Assembly (NCBI RefSeq): GCF_001044425.1
Contig: NZ_LFML01000163.1
Coordinates: 75,784-139,783 of the forward strand
DNA from: Streptomyces roseus
Lineage (GTDB): Bacteria; Actinomycetota; Actinomycetes; Streptomycetales; Streptomycetaceae
Length of the DNA stretch: 64,000 nucleotides
Direction of reading: 5' to 3'
A program made the translations under genes and the position numbers. The notes under the pieces were generated by a model. It was not told where the DNA came from. It did no database searches and saw only the letters and a program-made list of their open reading frames with translations. Below are positions 1 to 8,461 of this stretch, piece by piece (the stretch's first letter is position 1; every line of letters begins with the position of its first letter).

Positions 1-35
1 GTGGGGAGTCGGCCCGGCGGGGCATACGGGGTCCC

Positions 36-1034
36 ATGGGTGACATCAGGGTGGGCGCGTGTTCGTGGACGGATCCGGCACTGGTCGCCAGCGGGTGGTA
101 CCCCGCCGGGCGGCGGGACGCGGAGGGGCGGCTGAGGCACTACGCCGCCCGCTTCCCGGTCGTGGAGGTCGACTCCACCTACTACGGGCTGCCGAGTGCC
201 CGCAACAGCCGGCTGTGGACCGAGCGGACCCCGCCGGACTTCCGGTTCGACGTCAAGGCGTTCTCGCTGCTCACCGGCCAGCCGACCCGCACGGCCGCCC
301 TCCCCGCCGATCTACGACCTGTGGGAGGCGGCTCCGCCTGGGTGCGGGCCGACGGCGGACTCCGCAAGGAAGTGTGGGAGCGCTTCAGTGGAGCGCTCGT
401 GCCCCTGCGCGAGGCCGGACGGCTCGGGACGCTGCTGTTCCAGTTCCCGGCCTCGCTCGCCCCAGGGGCGCGCGCCGAGGCGGTACTGGAGGAGTGCGCC
501 GAACGGGCGGCCGGCTGGCCGCTTGCCGTGGAGTTGCGCCATCCGGGGTGGTGGGCGGAGGGGCGTCGGACGGCCACCGCCGCCCTCCTGGCGCGGCACG
601 GCATCGCGGCCGTGGCCGTCGACACGGCCCAGGGGCTGCCCACCTCCGTCCCTCCGGTCGTGTGCGTCACCTCTCCTGACCTCGCCATGGTGCGTTTCCA
701 CGGGCGGAGCCTCGCGTGGGGTTCCAGCGGCCCCGGCAGCAAGGAGGCGAAGTACCGCCACACCTATACCGAGGCGGAGCTGGCCGAATGGCTGCCGCGC
801 CTGCGGGACATGGCGGAGCGGGCCGCCTCCGTCCACGTGCTGTTCAACAACTGCTGTGCCGACGCCTCGGTTCGGGCGGCGGAGACGATGCGCCGGATGC
901 TGGAGGGTGATGCGGCCGCTCACGGGCGCGGACCGGTCCCCGTCGGCGCGGCGGGCCGGGAGCACATCATGGATGACGCCCGAGCCGGTGAGGGGTGGAC
1001 GCGGACAGGGCCACAGGAAGGCGAGGCGAGCTGA
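36..1034 (+). CDS. DUF72 family protein
   Basis: A 332-residue protein of the DUF72 family (YecE-like, TIM-barrel fold). The family's enzymatic role is not firmly known. Visible family features are the N-terminal GACSWTDP stretch, the VEVDSTYYGLPS segment, FDVKAFSLLTGQPTR, a VELRHPGWW block and the late HVLFNNC block. The length is slightly above the usual 240-300 residues because of a basic, low-complexity C-terminal tail. The last 68 bases overlap, antisense, the remnant of a serine hydrolase, so the tail may have been acquired by rearrangement. The start is taken at the first ATG of the conserved N-terminus; little upstream sequence is available to judge its promoter. Confidence 0.85.
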   Translation: MGDIRVGACSWTDPALVASGWYPAGRRDAEGRLRHYAARFPVVEVDSTYYGLPSARNSRLWTERTPPDFRFDVKAFSLLTGQPTRTAALPADLRPVGGGSAWVRADGGLRKEVWERFSGALVPLREAGRLGTLLFQFPASLAPGARAEAVLEECAERAAGWPLAVELRHPGWWAEGRRTATAALLARHGIAAVAVDTAQGLPTSVPPVVCVTSPDLAMVRFHGRSLAWGSSGPGSKEAKYRHTYTEAELAEWLPRLRDMAERAASVHVLFNNCCADASVRAAETMRRMLEGDAAAHGRGPVPVGAAGREHIMDDARAGEGWTRTGPQEGEAS

Positions 1035-1749
1035 TCGGCCGGCGGCCGGCTCGTGCGGACGCCGATGGATCGGTGCCGCGTACGTGCCCGCTTCGGATCG
1101 GTCGTGGTCTCCTCGGTGGACACCGCCGACACGCCGAGTCCTGCGGCTTGGGCGACGCGGGAGGGACGGTCGAGGACGGCTCCGGGAGCGCGTTGGGCTG
1201 CTTAGAAAGGGACCAGACGTGCTTGGGTGACACGATCTTGGTGATCCTGTTGGCGATGAGGGAACTCAGATTGCCGAACTTCCCGTCGACGTCGGAGTTG
1301 ACGATGATCACCAAGGTGGCTCGGTCCTGCGGGAGGCGGACGGTGATGCGGTCGCCGCCCGGCACCCCGTCGAGGTACGTCGAGATCGGCGCGTCGAGCC
1401 GTACCTTCCCGTCGTCGACGAGTTGCAGGACGCCCGTGATGGTGAAGGTCTTGGTGACGCTGCCGATACGGGTGTGCATGTCGGTCTTGACGGGGGTGCC
1501 GGTCGTCTTGTCGGAGGTGCCGAAGGCGCGTACGTACGAACCGTCACCGTCGACCCACAGGCCGACGCCCACACCGGGGATGCCGGCCTCGCGCATGGCC
1601 GCGGTGATCGCGTCGTCGAGCTTCTCGGCGGTCACGTCGTCGATGCCTATCCGGCCCGGCGGGGCGGCGGCGGGGGCCTGGCCCGCGCACAGCGCGGTCA
1701 GCAGGAGGCAGGCAGCGGCCACGGCGGTGGGCGTGCGGTACCGGCCCAT
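967..1749 (-). pseudogene. Decayed beta-lactamase-class serine hydrolase
   Basis: The first ~135 residues match the N-terminus of Streptomyces D-Ala-D-Ala carboxypeptidase/class C beta-lactamase-like proteins: a signal peptide with an Ala/Leu core ending near APAAAP, then the nucleophile motif SVTK (S97-K100), then a segment ending DGVPGGDRITVR. The frame then runs straight into what is normally the far C-terminal strand (ATLVIIVNSD, then SLIANRITKIV). About 230 family residues, including the YxN and HxG/KTG catalytic elements, are missing by an in-frame deletion. The last ~80 residues are Pro/Arg-rich and look like non-coding read-through into the antisense of the neighbouring DUF72 gene. 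It cannot be a working hydrolase. A signal peptide and SxxK serine remain, so a short secreted product is possible but unlikely. Confidence 0.7.
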
Positions 1750-1839
1750 GCAGGATCACCACTGAGGCACGTCCCCGAGCCGACCTTCCCATGGTAGGAA
1801 ACCGGGTCCACCACGGCGACCGGGGCCGCGGGGGCGGCC

Positions 1840-1866
1840 GGGCCACGGGCTGCTTGCCCGTGGCCC
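1840..1866 (-). terminator. Hairpin downstream of SDR gene
   Basis: A perfect 11-bp inverted repeat (GGGCCACGGGC / GCCCGTGGCCC) with a TGCTT loop lies about 100 bases past the stop of the leftward SDR gene and just upstream of the leftward hydrolase remnant. There is no U-tract, which is common for actinomycete terminators. Confidence 0.6.
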
Positions 1867-1964
1867 AGCCGTGACGTGACAGACAGCTTCTGGTCATCCG
1901 AGCTGCGCTCGGTCGGGGAGGGGGCCTCAGCCGTGAGCGCCGAGACCCGCTGCGGGACGTGCGA

Positions 1965-2813
1965 TCACTTGTCGACGGCGTCGGTCACGCGATTCCAGTT
2001 GTCCAGGTCTGCGGTACGGGCCGCCAAGGCGGCGCGCATGCCGGTGGCGCTGGAGGTGCCGAGTGCCAGGCGCAGCGGGGGGTTCGGGCTGTCGACCGCG
2101 GTTCGGATGCCTTCGGCGATCCGGGCTGCGGAGGAGAACGCGGATGGGGGCAGTTCTCCGATGCCCTTCTGGACCTCGTGCACGGTCTGGTCGTAATCGT
2201 CTATGCCGGCCGCGACGTCGAGGTTGGAGAGGAAGGGGGTGGCGGTCATTCCGGGCTGGACGATCGTGACCTTGATTCCCAGCGGCGCGACCTCGGCAGC
2301 CAGCGCGTCCGACAGCCCTTCGACCGCGTACTTCGTCGCGGCCAGAAGCCCCACGCCGGGGTGGGCGGACTGCCCGTAGATCGAGGAGCCCTGGAGGATG
2401 TGCCCGGATCGCTGGACGCGGAGTACCGGGAGCGTCGCGCGGAGCACGTTGAGCACGCCGAAGACGTTGGTGTCGAACACGGCGCGGGCTTGAGCGTCGG
2501 AGGCTTCCTCGACGGCTCCGAAGAGTCCGTAGCCGGCGTTGTTGGCCACCACGTCGATGCGGCCGAACCGCGAGAGCGTGCGCGTCACCGCTTCCCGGAC
2601 GGCCTCCTCGTCACGCACGTCCGCCCGGATGAGCAACAGACGCTCCCCGTGCGCTTCGGCCAGTTCGTCCAGGGAAGCGGTGTCCCGGGCGATGGCCGAG
2701 ACGACTTCGCCGTTCCCCAGTGCCTGGAGGGTCAGTTCGCGGCCGATGCCGGACGTCGCACCGGTGATGAGCCACGAGCGGGGACTGGTCTGCTGGTGTG
2801 AAGTCGCATTCAT
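1965..2813 (-). CDS. Short-chain dehydrogenase/reductase (SDR)
   Basis: A 282-residue classical SDR, a cytoplasmic NAD(P)-dependent oxidoreductase whose substrate cannot be read from sequence. The Rossmann nucleotide-binding motif GATSGIG is at residues ~18-24, followed by NNAGYGLFG (the NNAG motif) and the catalytic set S (SSIYGQS), YxxxK (KYAVEGLS region) and LGIKVTIVQPG. The ATG giving MNATSHQQ is preferred over an ATG 12 codons upstream because the Rossmann fold then begins at the usual distance. It is divergent from a CGNR-type regulator with 104 bases between starts. That arrangement suggests the regulator controls this gene, perhaps through the inverted repeat in the shared promoter region. 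It resembles the large group annotated as oxidoreductases near 3-oxoacyl-ACP reductase; a fatty-acid role is not implied. Confidence 0.9.
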   Translation of the reverse strand: MNATSHQQTSPRSWLITGATSGIGRELTLQALGNGEVVSAIARDTASLDELAEAHGERLLLIRADVRDEEAVREAVTRTLSRFGRIDVVANNAGYGLFGAVEEASDAQARAVFDTNVFGVLNVLRATLPVLRVQRSGHILQGSSIYGQSAHPGVGLLAATKYAVEGLSDALAAEVAPLGIKVTIVQPGMTATPFLSNLDVAAGIDDYDQTVHEVQKGIGELPPSAFSSAARIAEGIRTAVDSPNPPLRLALGTSSATGMRAALAARTADLDNWNRVTDAVDK

Positions 2814-2828
2814 GTTGCGACCGTAAGT

Positions 2829-2843
2829 CGTTAGCTCATAACG
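2829..2843. promoter_or_regulatory. Inverted-repeat operator candidate
   Basis: CGTTA-N5-TAACG lies in the 104-bp divergent promoter region, 16 bases upstream of the SDR start. It is the only AT-rich palindrome there. The divergent CGNR regulator is the obvious candidate to bind it; that is inference. Confidence 0.4.
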
Positions 2844-2917
2844 AGTCAAGCGCGTGTGTGCTGTGCGTTGCGCGTTAGGTCAGCTAGTGCCTCGCCTCGC
2901 TGATGTAGGGTGGAGCG

Positions 2918-3529
2918 ATGAGCAGTGCTGCAGCCGGATCTGCCCAAACCGACCCCCGCGCCGCCACGCCCGTGGTGGAGACCGTGCTCTCGTTCGTGAA
3001 CACGCGCGCGAACGGCGGCGGGGAGCAAGAGCTGTTCGGGGACGGGCGCTCGTTCGCCGCGTGGCTCGCGGAGCGCGACGAGTTCGGAGGGGAGACCGTG
3101 GCGACCGACGCCGACGCCGCTGCCGCGCGCGAGCTGCGTGACGCCTTGGTGACCCTGCTGCTCGCGCACTCGGGCGACGAGGAGAGCATGGGCGAGCCGC
3201 TCCAGCACGCCGAGGAACACCTGAGGCGGGCGGGTGCGCTCTACCCGCTGGCGACGGTGGTCACAGCCCGCGGCGTCGAGCTGGCGTCGCCGCAGGCAGG
3301 GGTGCCGCGCGTGTTCGGGACCGTACTGGCCGCGGTGACGACCGTCGCCCAGACCGGCGACTGGGGCCGCATCAAGGCGTGCCGCAACCCCCCGTGCCAT
3401 TTCGGCTTCTTCGACCGCACTCGCAACGGGGGAGGGCTGTACTGCAGTACCGGCTGCGGCTCTCAGGTGTCCATGCGCAATTACCGCGAGCGGCAGCGCC
3501 GGGGGAGCGAGGCACCGCCCGAGGCGTGA
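2918..3529 (+). CDS. CGNR zinc-finger / ABATE-domain regulator
   Basis: A 203-residue protein of the ABATE-CGNR family, thought to be stress-linked transcriptional regulators common in actinomycetes. The N-terminal ABATE-like helical part (residues ~20-140) contains the SFVNTRANGGGEQELF segment. The C-terminal CGNR zinc finger is clear: a Cys pair at KACRNPPCHFGFFD, a second pair in YCSTGCGSQV, then the basic recognition-like SMRNYRERQRR. All four expected zinc-ligand Cys are present. It is divergent from the SDR gene. A GGTGG-type ribosome site precedes the ATG. Its ligand and regulon are unknown. Confidence 0.88.
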   Translation: MSSAAAGSAQTDPRAATPVVETVLSFVNTRANGGGEQELFGDGRSFAAWLAERDEFGGETVATDADAAAARELRDALVTLLLAHSGDEESMGEPLQHAEEHLRRAGALYPLATVVTARGVELASPQAGVPRVFGTVLAAVTTVAQTGDWGRIKACRNPPCHFGFFDRTRNGGGLYCSTGCGSQVSMRNYRERQRRGSEAPPEA

Positions 3530-3575
3530 GGAAGCCGGCGGGAATCACGGACAGCGGGCCGACGTTGTCGCACTC

Positions 3576-3980
3576 ATGAGCGATTCGCCCCGGCATGACC
3601 CTAAGGAGCACAGCGGGTCGACGTCCGCCGGCGTTCGTGAGCGGCTCGCAGCCGACCGTGCCGACACGCTCGCGCGGATGGCGGCGCTCGGCCGCGACTT
3701 CGACGGGATCGTCGCGGCGAACGCCTTGGTGGCGGTGGACGACGAGCACGACCCCGAAGGAGGCACCACCGCTTTCGAGCGGGCGCATGTCACCTCCTTG
3801 CTGATGCAGGCGCGCGGGCACCTGGAAGAACTGGACCGCGCCTTGGAACGGCTGGCACACGGCGAGTACGGGACGTGCGAAAGCTGCGGCGCGGCGATCC
3901 CGCCCGAGCGCCTGGAGATCCGTCCGGCGGCGACCACCTGCGTGGCCTGCGCCCGGCGGGGAACCGCCGACAGGACCTGA
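3576..3980 (+). CDS. DksA/TraR-type C4 zinc-finger protein
   Basis: A 134-residue protein with an N-terminal charged helical region and a C-terminal DksA/TraR zinc finger. The four cysteines are C101, C104, C122 and C125 in CESC...CVAC, preceded by LERLAHGEYGTCESC as in RbpA/DksA-like family members. Such proteins bind the secondary channel of RNA polymerase or act in stress response. The acidic DDEHDPEG stretch at ~55 could correspond to the DksA coiled-coil tip, but the coiled coil is shorter than in Escherichia coli DksA. It sits 46 bases after the CGNR gene on the same strand and may be cotranscribed. Its stop codon lies inside a short tandem repeat. Confidence 0.88.
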   Translation: MSDSPRHDPKEHSGSTSAGVRERLAADRADTLARMAALGRDFDGIVAANALVAVDDEHDPEGGTTAFERAHVTSLLMQARGHLEELDRALERLAHGEYGTCESCGAAIPPERLEIRPAATTCVACARRGTADRT

Positions 3981-4013
3981 AGCCGACAGGACCTAAAGCG
4001 ACAGGACCTAAAG
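3968..4013 (+). repeat. Three tandem 15-16 bp repeats across a stop codon
   Basis: Three back-to-back copies of a unit reading CGACAGGACCTAAAG. The first copy carries TGAAGC instead of TAAAG and contains the final codons and stop of the DksA-like gene. The other two lie just beyond it. The pattern looks like recent replication slippage. Confidence 0.85.
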
Positions 4014-4092
4014 TGGACCGTCCTCGTAGCCGCCGGGCCGAGCGGCCCCCTCAGCGCGGGGATCGGTTCGGCTCTAGACCTGGGAGTGCACC

Positions 4093-5316
4093 ATGGGCCA
4101 GTTCCCGCCCGCCGGCGCCCGCCGGTCGCCCGGGCCCCCCTCTCCAGGCCAGGCTGATGCCCTGTTCGGCCTGGAGGAACTGAGCGCAGGCACCTCCTCG
4201 GCCGCGCCGGCCCGGTCCGGACCGCTCGTCGGGCCCTCCTTCCGCGACTCGCCCGCCGCCCGCCGCATGCTTTCCGTACGCGAGATCCACGCGGAGCCCG
4301 CGGCAGCGGCCTCACCACGCGGGCAGGAGATCCTCGCGCGCTTTCCCGGGGCGCGGGTCATCGACGTGGACTCCCACTGGCGCGTTCCGGACCTCCATGG
4401 CAACGAGGGCAACCTCGAACGCTGGGTCCGCGTCAAGAGCGAGGTACTCGTCCTGGGCGAGAAGAAGGCACTCACCACACGGCCGAACGGAAGATCGGCC
4501 GACTGGATCGCTCCGGGCGCTGCCAACGGATGCGCCATGGCGTGCGCCTACTGCTACGTGCCGCGCCGCAAGGGCTACGCCAATCCCATCACCGTGTTCA
4601 CCAACATCGAGCAGATCATCGCCCACCTCGGCCGGCACGTCGCGCGGCAGGGCCACAAGCCGGAGCCCAACCAATGCGACGAGACCGCCTGGGTCTACGA
4701 CATCGGTGAGAACAACGACTGCTCGGTGGACGCCCTCGTCTGCGAGAACACCGCGGACCTGGTACGCGCGTTCTCCCGCTGGCCCACGGCCAAGGCCTCC
4801 TTCGCCACGAAGTTCGTCAACCCCGATCTGCTGCTGCTCGACCCGCGCGGCCGCACCCGGGTGCGCTTCTCGGTCATGCCGCCTCAGGACTCCCGGCTGC
4901 TGGACATCCGCACCAGCCCGGTGGAACAGCGCATCGCGGCGGCCGCGGACTTCCTCGAGGCGGGGTACGAGGTGCATTTCAACCTGTCGCCGGTGGTCGT
5001 CCGGCCCGGTTGGGAAGAGGACTGGGGGCAGCTGCTGAGGCACATGGACGACGTCCTGCCCACGGCCGTGAAGGAGCAGGCCGCGGCGGAGGTCATCATG
5101 CTCACGCACAACAAGGACCTGCACGAGCTGAACCTCGCCTGGCACCCGCGAGCCGAGGAGGTGCTGTGGCGCCCCGACCTCCAACAGGCCAAACGTTCCG
5201 AGAACGGCAGCCTGAACGTGCGGTACCGCAATCTCGACAAGGCCGCGGCTGTCGACTCCGTCCGCCGCCTGGTGGCGTCGAACGCTCCCTGGCTGCGTAT
5301 CCGGTACGCCTTCTGA
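4093..5316 (+). CDS. Spore photoproduct lyase-family radical SAM protein
   Basis: A 407-residue member of the SPL family, radical SAM enzymes that in Bacillus reverse the 5-thyminyl-5,6-dihydrothymine lesion. The radical SAM cluster CxxxCxxC is at C147, C151 and C154 in NGCAMACAYC, followed by YVPRRKGYANPITVFTN, characteristic of the actinobacterial subgroup. SHWRVPDLHGNEGN precedes it. The C-terminal half (LSPVVVRPGWEEDW, MLTHNKDLHE) is intact. The ATG has a GGGAG ribosome site 7 bases upstream. An internal ATG (codon 59) would match shorter family members, so the first ~58 Pro/Ala-rich residues may be extra. Streptomyces does not make Bacillus-type SASP-packed spores, so the exact lesion repaired is uncertain. 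The convergent neighbour is also a probable UV-damage enzyme. Confidence 0.87.
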   Translation: MGQFPPAGARRSPGPPSPGQADALFGLEELSAGTSSAAPARSGPLVGPSFRDSPAARRMLSVREIHAEPAAAASPRGQEILARFPGARVIDVDSHWRVPDLHGNEGNLERWVRVKSEVLVLGEKKALTTRPNGRSADWIAPGAANGCAMACAYCYVPRRKGYANPITVFTNIEQIIAHLGRHVARQGHKPEPNQCDETAWVYDIGENNDCSVDALVCENTADLVRAFSRWPTAKASFATKFVNPDLLLLDPRGRTRVRFSVMPPQDSRLLDIRTSPVEQRIAAAADFLEAGYEVHFNLSPVVVRPGWEEDWGQLLRHMDDVLPTAVKEQAAAEVIMLTHNKDLHELNLAWHPRAEEVLWRPDLQQAKRSENGSLNVRYRNLDKAAAVDSVRRLVASNAPWLRIRYAF

Positions 5317-5380
5317 ATCCGGGGGCCCCGTACGCCGCCGTTCTTCGCTGTACGCATCGCCCGGATGCCCGCAGGGCCGA

Positions 5381-5860
5381 TCACGCCGCGGCGTCCGCTT
5401 CCCTGTCGGACGGTGGCCATACGTAGGGCAGGTCGTCCGGGACACCTGGGAAGCGCTCCCGGTAGAAGGCCGGGTCCTTGCGCACCAGCGCGGACTGGTG
5501 ACTCTGATGGAAGTCCGGTGCGCCCAGCCACGGCGGGAGGTCGCCGTCGGCGGCCAGCTGCTCCTGCGTCCGCGGGGCCGCCGCCATGTGCAGCTCCCCG
5601 AACTCCCGAACCAGGGTGCCGGCGCAGGTGTCGGCCCGCCCCGCGGCGGTCCAGGCTGCGCAGATCTCCAACCCGTAGCGGACGAGGGCCTCCTCGTAAC
5701 CGCTCCACATCCGCACCGCCGGATGTCGGCGCCATCCGTAGCCCGGAACGATCAGGCCGCGCAGCACTTGCACCGCCTCGACCCGCTGTTTGCCGAGCCT
5801 TCGCACGTCCAGCACGGCCGCCGAGGCGTCGAACGACGGGAAGGGAAGGAACGTCTGCAC
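5381..5860 (-). CDS. MSMEG_6728-like protein (pyrimidine-dimer glycosylase-like fold)
   Basis: A 159-residue protein beginning QTFLPFPSFDASAAVLDVRRLGKQRVEA, hallmark of the MSMEG_6728 family. I recall this family as related to T4 endonuclease V-type pyrimidine-dimer DNA glycosylases. The GYGWRRHPAVRMWSGYEEAL and FHQSHQSALVRKDP blocks are conserved. The GTG start is chosen because the T4-EndoV-like N-terminus (a residue or two before TFLPF) is where the catalytic amine would lie. GGAGGGAG stands at good spacing upstream, whereas the upstream in-frame ATG would add 56 Pro-rich residues unlike the family. It converges on the SPL-like gene with a 64-base gap. Glycosylase activity is inference. 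Confidence 0.8.
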   Translation of the reverse strand: MQTFLPFPSFDASAAVLDVRRLGKQRVEAVQVLRGLIVPGYGWRRHPAVRMWSGYEEALVRYGLEICAAWTAAGRADTCAGTLVREFGELHMAAAPRTQEQLAADGDLPPWLGAPDFHQSHQSALVRKDPAFYRERFPGVPDDLPYVWPPSDREADAAA

Positions 5861-6045
5861 GGGGGTCTCCCTCCGGGGCGATGGCACGGGGCGATGCGGA
5901 TACGGGAACACACATGCGACCGGTGGCTCGGGGTAGGCGCCTGCCGGGGGTGCGGCCTGGGCCATCAGGGCCCGCGACGGGGGCCGCACCCCCGCACCGC
6001 CTTCGCTGGTCGGGCCTGTCATCGGCATCCTCTGTGGCGCGTGAC

Positions 6046-7140
6046 TCAGTCAGACGGGGCGGCGCCCGTCAAGAGATCGATCAACCCCTGCAGCCCGCCC
6101 TCGGCGAGAGCACGGCGCTGGCTGTCGGCGGCCGTGCCGTTCTGCAGGAGACGGTGCACGAGCGCACTCACCGCCCGGAGATCGCCGGCCTCCTCCAGGG
6201 CCGGTGTGATGTGGTCCAGAAGGGCGTACAGGACGTCGCCACTGCTGTGCGGGCGCCCGAGAGGATCCAGAAGGGTGCCGTTCAGGCCGTGCCGCGCCGC
6301 ATGCCAGTTGGCGAGCTGCAACAGCTCCGGCGGCGTGACGGACAGACGCGCACCCGCCTTCTCCTCGGTGATCGCCGTGGCGACCAGCGCTCGGACGATG
6401 CCGGCGAACATGACGGCGTCGTCGGCTCTGATCTGGACGTCCGGGCAGCGCACCTCGACGGTGGGGTAGCGGTCGGACAGCCGCGCCTGCCAGTAGAACT
6501 GGCCCCGGTCGGCGATCACGCCGGTGGCCACCGACGCCTCCAGCCGCTGTTCGTAATCGGCGAGCCCCTCGAAGTGCGGCGGCGGCCCGCTGACGGGCCA
6601 CCGGCCGAAGACGAGGGTGCGCCAGCTCGCGAATCCGGTGTCGCGGCCGTCCCAGAAGGGCGAGTTGGCGGACATGGCCAGCAGTGTCGGCAGCCAGGGC
6701 CGGATCCGGTTCAGCACCGCCACGCCCGTCTCCCGATCCGGGACTCCTGCGTGGATGTGCATGCCGCAGATCAGATGTTCGTCGACGAGTTGCCGCGCGT
6801 CGCCTTCCATCCTCAGGTAGCGGGGAGTCCGGGTGACGGGTACGGGCCGGACGCCGCGCAGCGGCGCCGCTCCCGTGGCGGCGATGCGGCAGCCGTTGGC
6901 CTCGGCCGCCGACCCCACGGCGTGACGCAGGCGCAGCAGGTGGCCGCCCACTTCCTCCAGATTCCAGCACACGGGAGTGGCGACCTCGATCTGGGCCTGG
7001 AGGAGCTCGTCCTGGACCTCGTCGCCTTCCGCGAAAGGCCCGAGACCGGCCGTACGCAGAACCTCCTCCGCGACGGCGGCCGGCTCCGCCGTCGCCGGAT
7101 CCACCAGCAAGTACTCTTCTTCCACTCCTACGGTGATCAC
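6046..7140 (-). CDS. YbdK-type carboxylate-amine ligase (GCS2 family), copy 1
   Basis: A 364-residue member of the glutamate-cysteine ligase 2 family (YbdK/EgtA group), ATP-dependent ligases forming amide bonds to a glutamate-like side chain. Conserved landmarks are VGVEEEYLLVDP at the N-terminus (metal-binding Glu cluster), LLQAQIEVATPVC, the GMHIHAGVPDRE block, SANSPFWDGRDTGFASWR and VEVRCPDVQ. The length matches the family (~370). The true substrate is unknown; actinomycetes make mycothiol and ergothioneine rather than glutathione, and EgtA is only one branch. A second, diverged copy of this family lies 1.9 kb away on the same strand. Confidence 0.88.
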   Translation of the reverse strand: MITVGVEEEYLLVDPATAEPAAVAEEVLRTAGLGPFAEGDEVQDELLQAQIEVATPVCWNLEEVGGHLLRLRHAVGSAAEANGCRIAATGAAPLRGVRPVPVTRTPRYLRMEGDARQLVDEHLICGMHIHAGVPDRETGVAVLNRIRPWLPTLLAMSANSPFWDGRDTGFASWRTLVFGRWPVSGPPPHFEGLADYEQRLEASVATGVIADRGQFYWQARLSDRYPTVEVRCPDVQIRADDAVMFAGIVRALVATAITEEKAGARLSVTPPELLQLANWHAARHGLNGTLLDPLGRPHSSGDVLYALLDHITPALEEAGDLRAVSALVHRLLQNGTAADSQRRALAEGGLQGLIDLLTGAAPSD

Positions 7141-7363
7141 GTCGTGCGGCTACCCCCCTTCGGCATGATCACCCACATGGGCGAGCGCCGGCACCTGGCG
7201 AGCGGACATGGTCGGGGCGCAGCCGGGTAGGGGTGCGGCATGAGCAAGACAGATCGACGCAAACCAGGCGAAACAAGCCACCGGTTCCCCGCCTCGGCTC
7301 ACGAGCGCCCGGAACAGCACCGTCCGCCGCGGCCCGCGCGCACCCCGGATTGACGGGCTCCTC

Positions 7364-8461
7364 GTGCGACTGCGTACCAGCGACGTGGCAGGGCCGGGAT
7401 GGCGCAGGCTGCGCCACGGCCGCGGCTTCCGCTACCTGGACACGGACGGACGGCCGCTGGCCCCGGCGGACCGGGACCGGGTGCGGGCCCTCGCGGTCCC
7501 GCCGGCGTGGAGGGACGTCTGGATCTGTCCCTGGCCGAACGGCCACATCCAGGCGGTCGGCACCGACGAAGCCGGCCGACGCCAGTACACCTACCACCCG
7601 GCGTTCCGCGCGCAGCAGGACGCCGCCAAACACGCGCACGTCCAGGACGTGGCGCGTGTGCTGCCCGCACTGCGGGTACAGGTGGAACGCGACCTCTCCG
7701 GCCGGGGCCTCACCCGTGTGCGCGTCCTCGCCTGCCTGACCCGGCTGCTCGATCTGGGATTCCTGCGGATCGGAGGTGAGCGCTACACCCGGGACAACGG
7801 CAGCTTCGGACTGACCACCCTGCTCCGGGACCACGCGCGGTGCCGCGACGGCGAGGTCCGCCTGCACTTCCCCGCCAAGTCGGGGAAGACCGTGACCCGC
7901 GCGCTGGTGGACGAACAGGCGTACGCCGTCGTGCGGGCGCTGCTCAGACGCAAGGATCCGGGGCCGCGGCTGTTCGCGTACTGGGAGCGGGGGGCCTGGC
8001 ACGAGGTCCGGGCCGAGGAGCTGAACGCCTACCTGCGGGAACGGGCGGGCCGGGACGTAACGGCGAAGGACTTCAGGACGTGGTACGCGACGGTCCTGGC
8101 TGCGGTGGCCCTGGGGGTGTCGGACGGCACGTCGGATGCTTCCCGCGGGCGGCGCAGCACCGTCGTGGCGCGCGCCGTGCGCGAGGTGAGCGGTTACCTG
8201 GGGAACACGCCCGCGGTGTGCCGCGCCTCCTACATCGACCCGCGCGTCATCGAGCTCTACGAAGACGGCAAGACCGTCGCGCCCGCTCTGGGCTCACTGG
8301 GCGAGGACGGCCTGTTCGGCCGTCCGGCGACGCACGGCCCGGTCGAGGAAGCCGTCCTGGAACTCCTGCGGGACGGCCGGGTGGGAACGGTCAGCTCCTC
8401 GGGGGCAGCCGGTGCAGCGTCACGTCGTGCACCGTCCCGTCCTCGACCGTCAGGGTCATGA
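7364..8461 (+). CDS. DNA topoisomerase IB
   Basis: A 365-residue bacterial type IB topoisomerase, which relaxes supercoils by a transient 3'-phosphotyrosyl link. The N-terminal part has GRGFRYLD and WICPWPNGHIQAVGTD. The catalytic domain shows LGFLRIGGERYTRDNGSFGLTTL, where an Arg of the active pentad sits, KDFRTWYAT, and the nucleophile Tyr290 in RASYIDPRVIELYEDG. The GTG start gives RLRTSDVAGPGWRRLRHGRGF, matching the family N-terminus. The last 70 bases overlap the convergent phosphoesterase gene. The final ~20 residues are Ser/Arg/Pro-rich and probably reflect that overlap. Confidence 0.92.
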   Translation: MRLRTSDVAGPGWRRLRHGRGFRYLDTDGRPLAPADRDRVRALAVPPAWRDVWICPWPNGHIQAVGTDEAGRRQYTYHPAFRAQQDAAKHAHVQDVARVLPALRVQVERDLSGRGLTRVRVLACLTRLLDLGFLRIGGERYTRDNGSFGLTTLLRDHARCRDGEVRLHFPAKSGKTVTRALVDEQAYAVVRALLRRKDPGPRLFAYWERGAWHEVRAEELNAYLRERAGRDVTAKDFRTWYATVLAAVALGVSDGTSDASRGRRSTVVARAVREVSGYLGNTPAVCRASYIDPRVIELYEDGKTVAPALGSLGEDGLFGRPATHGPVEEAVLELLRDGRVGTVSSSGAAGAASRRAPSRPRPSGS

